The notes under the pieces were generated by a model. That model was not told where the DNA came from, ran no database searches, and saw nothing but the letters and a program-made list of their open reading frames with translations. Source: UBA4744 sp963718995 (GTDB taxonomy: Bacteria; Actinomycetota; Acidimicrobiia; Spongiisociales; UBA4744). Taken from it: 64,000 nt of DNA. Both the position numbers and the translations under genes were made by a program. Below, in pieces: positions 61,620-64,000 of this stretch; position 1 is the stretch's first letter, and each line of letters opens with the position of its first letter. Location: contig CAVRAP010000018.1 of assembly GCA_963718995.1 (NCBI GenBank), positions 5,173 to 69,172 on the forward strand. Direction: 5' to 3'.

Positions 61620-62224
61620 GGTCGTTGCATCTTTTGCCGAGCCTCTTCGGCAAGCGGCCGAACAGCGCAGCCGACGACGTGGTCGTTGACTAGTCCCATC
61701 GCTTGCATGAAGGCGTATACCGTGGTGGGACCAACGAACCGCCAACCCCGCCGCTTGAGATCTTTGCTCATTGCGGTGGATTCTGGCGTGATCGATGGCA
61801 GGTCGGTGGGAGGTTCCGACCGGTCGGGTGCATGGCTCCAGGCGTACGAAGCGAACGACCCGTACTCGTCGGTCAACTCCAGCGTCCGTCGGGCGTTGTT
61901 GATCGTGGCTTCGATCTTGCCGCGGTGGCGAACGATTCCGGCATCGTTGAGTAGTCGGGCGACATCCGCCTCTTCGAACCCGGCCACCCGGTGGATGTCG
62001 AATCCGGCAAAGGCCAACCGAAAGTTCTCGCGTTTGCGGAGGATGGTCAGCCAGGAGAGGCCGGCCTGAAATCCTTCCAGGCTCAGCTTCTCGAACAGGC
62101 GAACGTCGTCGGTAACGGGGAATCCCCACTCCCCGTCGTGATAGTCCGCGTAGAGGGGATCGGTGCCCGCCCACCAGCATCGAACAATGCCGTCGTCACC
62201 GTTCCGTACAACCTGGTCCGCCAT
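61616..62224 (-). CDS. DNA-3-methyladenine glycosylase I (TagI)
   Basis: This 202-residue enzyme removes 3-methyladenine from DNA. Features are RCWWAGTDPLYADYHDGEWGFPVTDDVRLFEKLSLEGFQAGLSWLTILRKRENFR, the IVRHRGKIEATINNARR helix and the C-terminal MGLVNDHVVGCAVR with conserved zinc ligands (an early cysteine and a late His/Cys set). The ATG at 62224 begins MADQVVRNGDDGIVRC. Together with the AlkA-type enzyme at 53511 the window carries both classes of alkylpurine glycosylase. Confidence 0.93.
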   Translation of the reverse strand: MADQVVRNGDDGIVRCWWAGTDPLYADYHDGEWGFPVTDDVRLFEKLSLEGFQAGLSWLTILRKRENFRLAFAGFDIHRVAGFEEADVARLLNDAGIVRHRGKIEATINNARRTLELTDEYGSFASYAWSHAPDRSEPPTDLPSITPESTAMSKDLKRRGWRFVGPTTVYAFMQAMGLVNDHVVGCAVRPLAEEARQKMQRP

Positions 62225-62291
62225 AGACCTAGATGCTACGACGACAAGATCAGGGCCGGAACCGACGAGCCGTCGGGTACGTTGTGGCCAT

Positions 62292-62786
62292 TTATGCCAC
62301 CGGCGCCTCAACCGGGTGAGATTGGGCGAGGGGTGGGCCGACAACCTCCATCCAATTGTTCGCAGCGATCTCCCGGTAGACATCAGGATCCACCGGTCCG
62401 GCTGGTATTTGGGCGTGCTGCTCGAAAAACCGCTCCATCCCGGCCGGTGTGAACATCACGAGGATCGTGGACGGTTCGGTTCCGAGGTTCTGAAAGCAAT
62501 GCGCGGTTCCGCGGGGGACGAAGACAAATGAACCCTTTGGTGCATCAAAAAGCTGGCCATCGGCCAGGAATCGAAAATGGCCCTCGAGGATGAACCACAT
62601 CTCGTCTTCGCGAGCGTGTATGTGCTGGGAAGGTCCGTCCTGTGGCCCTATGGTGACCTCCAGGAACGCGAAGGTTCCGCCTGTGTTCACGGTACCGGCC
62701 TTGATGGTTGCCGGTCCTCCGGCCGGTCCCCTGACGGTTTTGCCGCCGTCTCTTGCCACCACAAAAGCGCCTGTCTCTTGAGCCAC
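62292..62786 (-). CDS. Cupin domain protein
   Basis: This 164-residue cupin has motif 1 (GPSQHIHAREDEMWFILEGHFRFLADGQ) and motif 2 (APKGSFVFVPRGTAHCFQNLG) with two His and one Glu metal ligands. It resembles quercetinase-like cupins. GTG 62786 begins MAQETGAFVVARDGGKTVRG. The C-terminus ends PVEAPVA. The metal and reaction are unknown. Confidence 0.82.
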   Translation of the reverse strand: MAQETGAFVVARDGGKTVRGPAGGPATIKAGTVNTGGTFAFLEVTIGPQDGPSQHIHAREDEMWFILEGHFRFLADGQLFDAPKGSFVFVPRGTAHCFQNLGTEPSTILVMFTPAGMERFFEQHAQIPAGPVDPDVYREIAANNWMEVVGPPLAQSHPVEAPVA

Positions 62787-62920
62787 GGCAACCCCACTTC
62801 TGCGACTCGCGACCCTCGCGATAGTGCTGCAGGAGTCTATGTTGACCGTGGGGGAAAGGCCGCCTCTCTTCGTCACGAATCTTGCCGGGCCACTAGCGTC
62901 TGTGCCACGGAGGGAGCGGG

Positions 62921-64000
62921 TTGGAAACCATCGTCCTGGCACTGGTGTTCGTGGGCTTTCCCGCCCTGGCGGTCTACGGCGCCAACCGCAACAAAGCCCT
63001 GGAGTGGCTGAGCCCGGTCGTCCTCTGCTACCTGTTCGGTATTTTCCTCGGCAACCTCCCCGGCTGGACCCCGGATACTGAGTTGGCCAACACGGTCACC
63101 GAAATCACCGTGTTGCTGGCCATTCCGCTGTCGCCGTTTTCGACCGACTTCCCCAAGTGGCTGCGGACGGCGCCCAGGGCGGTCTTGTCGTTCGGCCTGG
63201 CCGACTCTGGCGGTCATGGTGGTTGCGGCGGGTACCACCGTGATCTTGAGCAGCCAGGATCCGGAGACGCTGGAAGATGGCCGGAATGACAGTGGGGGTC
63301 TACACGGGTGGTACTCCCAACATGAGTGCGATCGGTCTCGCCCTCGAGGTGACCGACGAAAAGTTCGTGTTGGTCAACGGTGCCGATGTGGTGCTATCGG
63401 CGGTCTACCTGTTGTTTCTGATGACCATTGCTCAGCGGGTGCTGCTCAAGTTCCTGCCCGCCTTCCAACGGACCGGTACCGGGGACGAGCCCCACACTTC
63501 GGGCATGGAGGCTTATCCGGTGCAGGTGCTGAAACCCCGTCCCAAGGATGTGGCCGCAGCGATCGGCCTCTCGGCGCTGATCGCCGGCCTCACCATTGGG
63601 CCGCGTCAATCTTCGACGGTTCGCCCCGATCGCCCTTGTCATCCTCAGCGTCAGAACGCTCGGCATTGCCCTGTCCTTTGTGCCTGGATCCGCAGCCGGC
63701 CGGCGCATACGAGACTGGAGCAGTACCTGCTGCTGATCTTCGCTGTCGCCATTGGAACTCTGGCGACATCAGCGAAATGGCCGAAGCCTTCTCAACGGTA
63801 TTCGTGTTCGTAGCGATCGTGCTGGGAGCGTCGATCCGTTGCACTACCTGGTGGTCGTCTACTTCCGGATCGACGCCGATACGGCGCCGATCACCTTGAC
63901 GGCCGCCGGGGTCTGGCCCAGCCTTCGTCGGGCCTATTGCCGCCGATTCTGAAGAACCGCGAGATCGTTGTGTCGGGGCTAGCAACCGGAGTGGTCGGCT
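62921..64000 (+). CDS. DUF819 membrane protein, many frameshifts, 3' partial
   Basis: Membrane protein of the DUF819 (YjcL-like) family, readable only by stitching frames. The N-terminus METIVLALVFVGFPALAVYGANRNKALEWLSP, then TVGVYTGGTPNMSAIGLALEVTD, then VILSVRTLGIALSFVPGS, LEQYLLLIFAVAIGTLA, and finally GPAFVGPIAA and ILKNREIVVSGLATGVVG. Shifts are visible near 63205, 63265, 63600, 63710, 63770, 63830 and beyond 63900. All pieces agree with one intact family member, so the region is probably of poor base quality at a contig end. The gene runs off the right edge. Confidence 0.7.

Noticed and set aside
1..64000. CRISPR array, rRNA operon, prophage or integrative element
   Set aside because: No regularly spaced repeats, rRNA-like sequence, integrase, transposase or structural phage genes were found.

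Overview
The window is a contiguous piece of a high-GC bacterial chromosome, most likely from the Actinomycetota, and possibly an uncultured Acidimicrobiia-like lineage (the class is inference). Supporting markers are a dnaK-grpE-dnaJ-hspR operon, an MprA/MprB-type two-component system followed by a PepD/HtrA protease, a DUF3039 protein, thin periplasm-type lipoproteins and many GTG starts. No phage, plasmid, rRNA, tRNA or CRISPR array was found. The sequence carries at least 12 probable single-base indels in otherwise conserved genes and decays into repeated frameshifts in the last 800 bases. It looks like a lightly polished long-read assembly ending at a contig edge.

Layout. 1-1.4 kb: amino-acid ABC transporter (permease cut by the window edge, ATPase). 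1.4-1.9 kb: a four-helix-bundle (S23-like) gene flanked by short inverted repeats. 1.9-6 kb: lipoprotein, M20 amidohydrolase, SPFH/NfeD membrane pair, thioesterase. 6-11 kb: ClpB, a second thioesterase, a Ycf46-like AAA ATPase. 11-13.6 kb: RNA repair pair archease/RtcB with MscL between them. 13.7-18.5 kb: methyltransferase and the DnaK heat-shock operon with its HspR repressor. 18.7-22.4 kb: ArsM, a truncated ABC ATPase joined in frame to an aldehyde dehydrogenase, and a CYTH protein. 22.6-28.5 kb: ECF sigma factor with a membrane-anchored partner, then a MarR/GbsR-regulated ABC-2 exporter. 28.5-40.3 kb: MacAB-like efflux operon, MprAB/HtrA envelope-stress locus and two paralogous secreted proteins. 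40.3-45 kb: PPOX-fold protein and a MoxR/DUF58/DUF4129 operon. 45-50.7 kb: Crp-family regulator, TlpA, CcdA, SRPBCC, LapA, TauE. 50.7-57.2 kb: patatin, SDR, DNA glycosylase, ParA with a Zn-ribbon partner, MsrB, YgjP-type peptidase. 57.3-64 kb: GNAT, pyruvate phosphate dikinase, YwiC, TagI, cupin and a broken DUF819 membrane protein.

Two sequence-level patterns stand out. First, arrays of a TTCTCATC-like octamer repeated at exactly 11-bp spacing lie upstream of five transcription units: the lipoprotein/MacAB operon, mprA, htrA and both secreted paralogues. This suggests a compact autoregulated envelope-stress regulon driven by the response regulator at 32935. Second, four copies of a palindromic element built on GGTTTTGGCGC/GCGCCAAAACC occur at gene ends and once in a divergent promoter region. 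It behaves like a REP-type dispersed repeat rather than a simple terminator.
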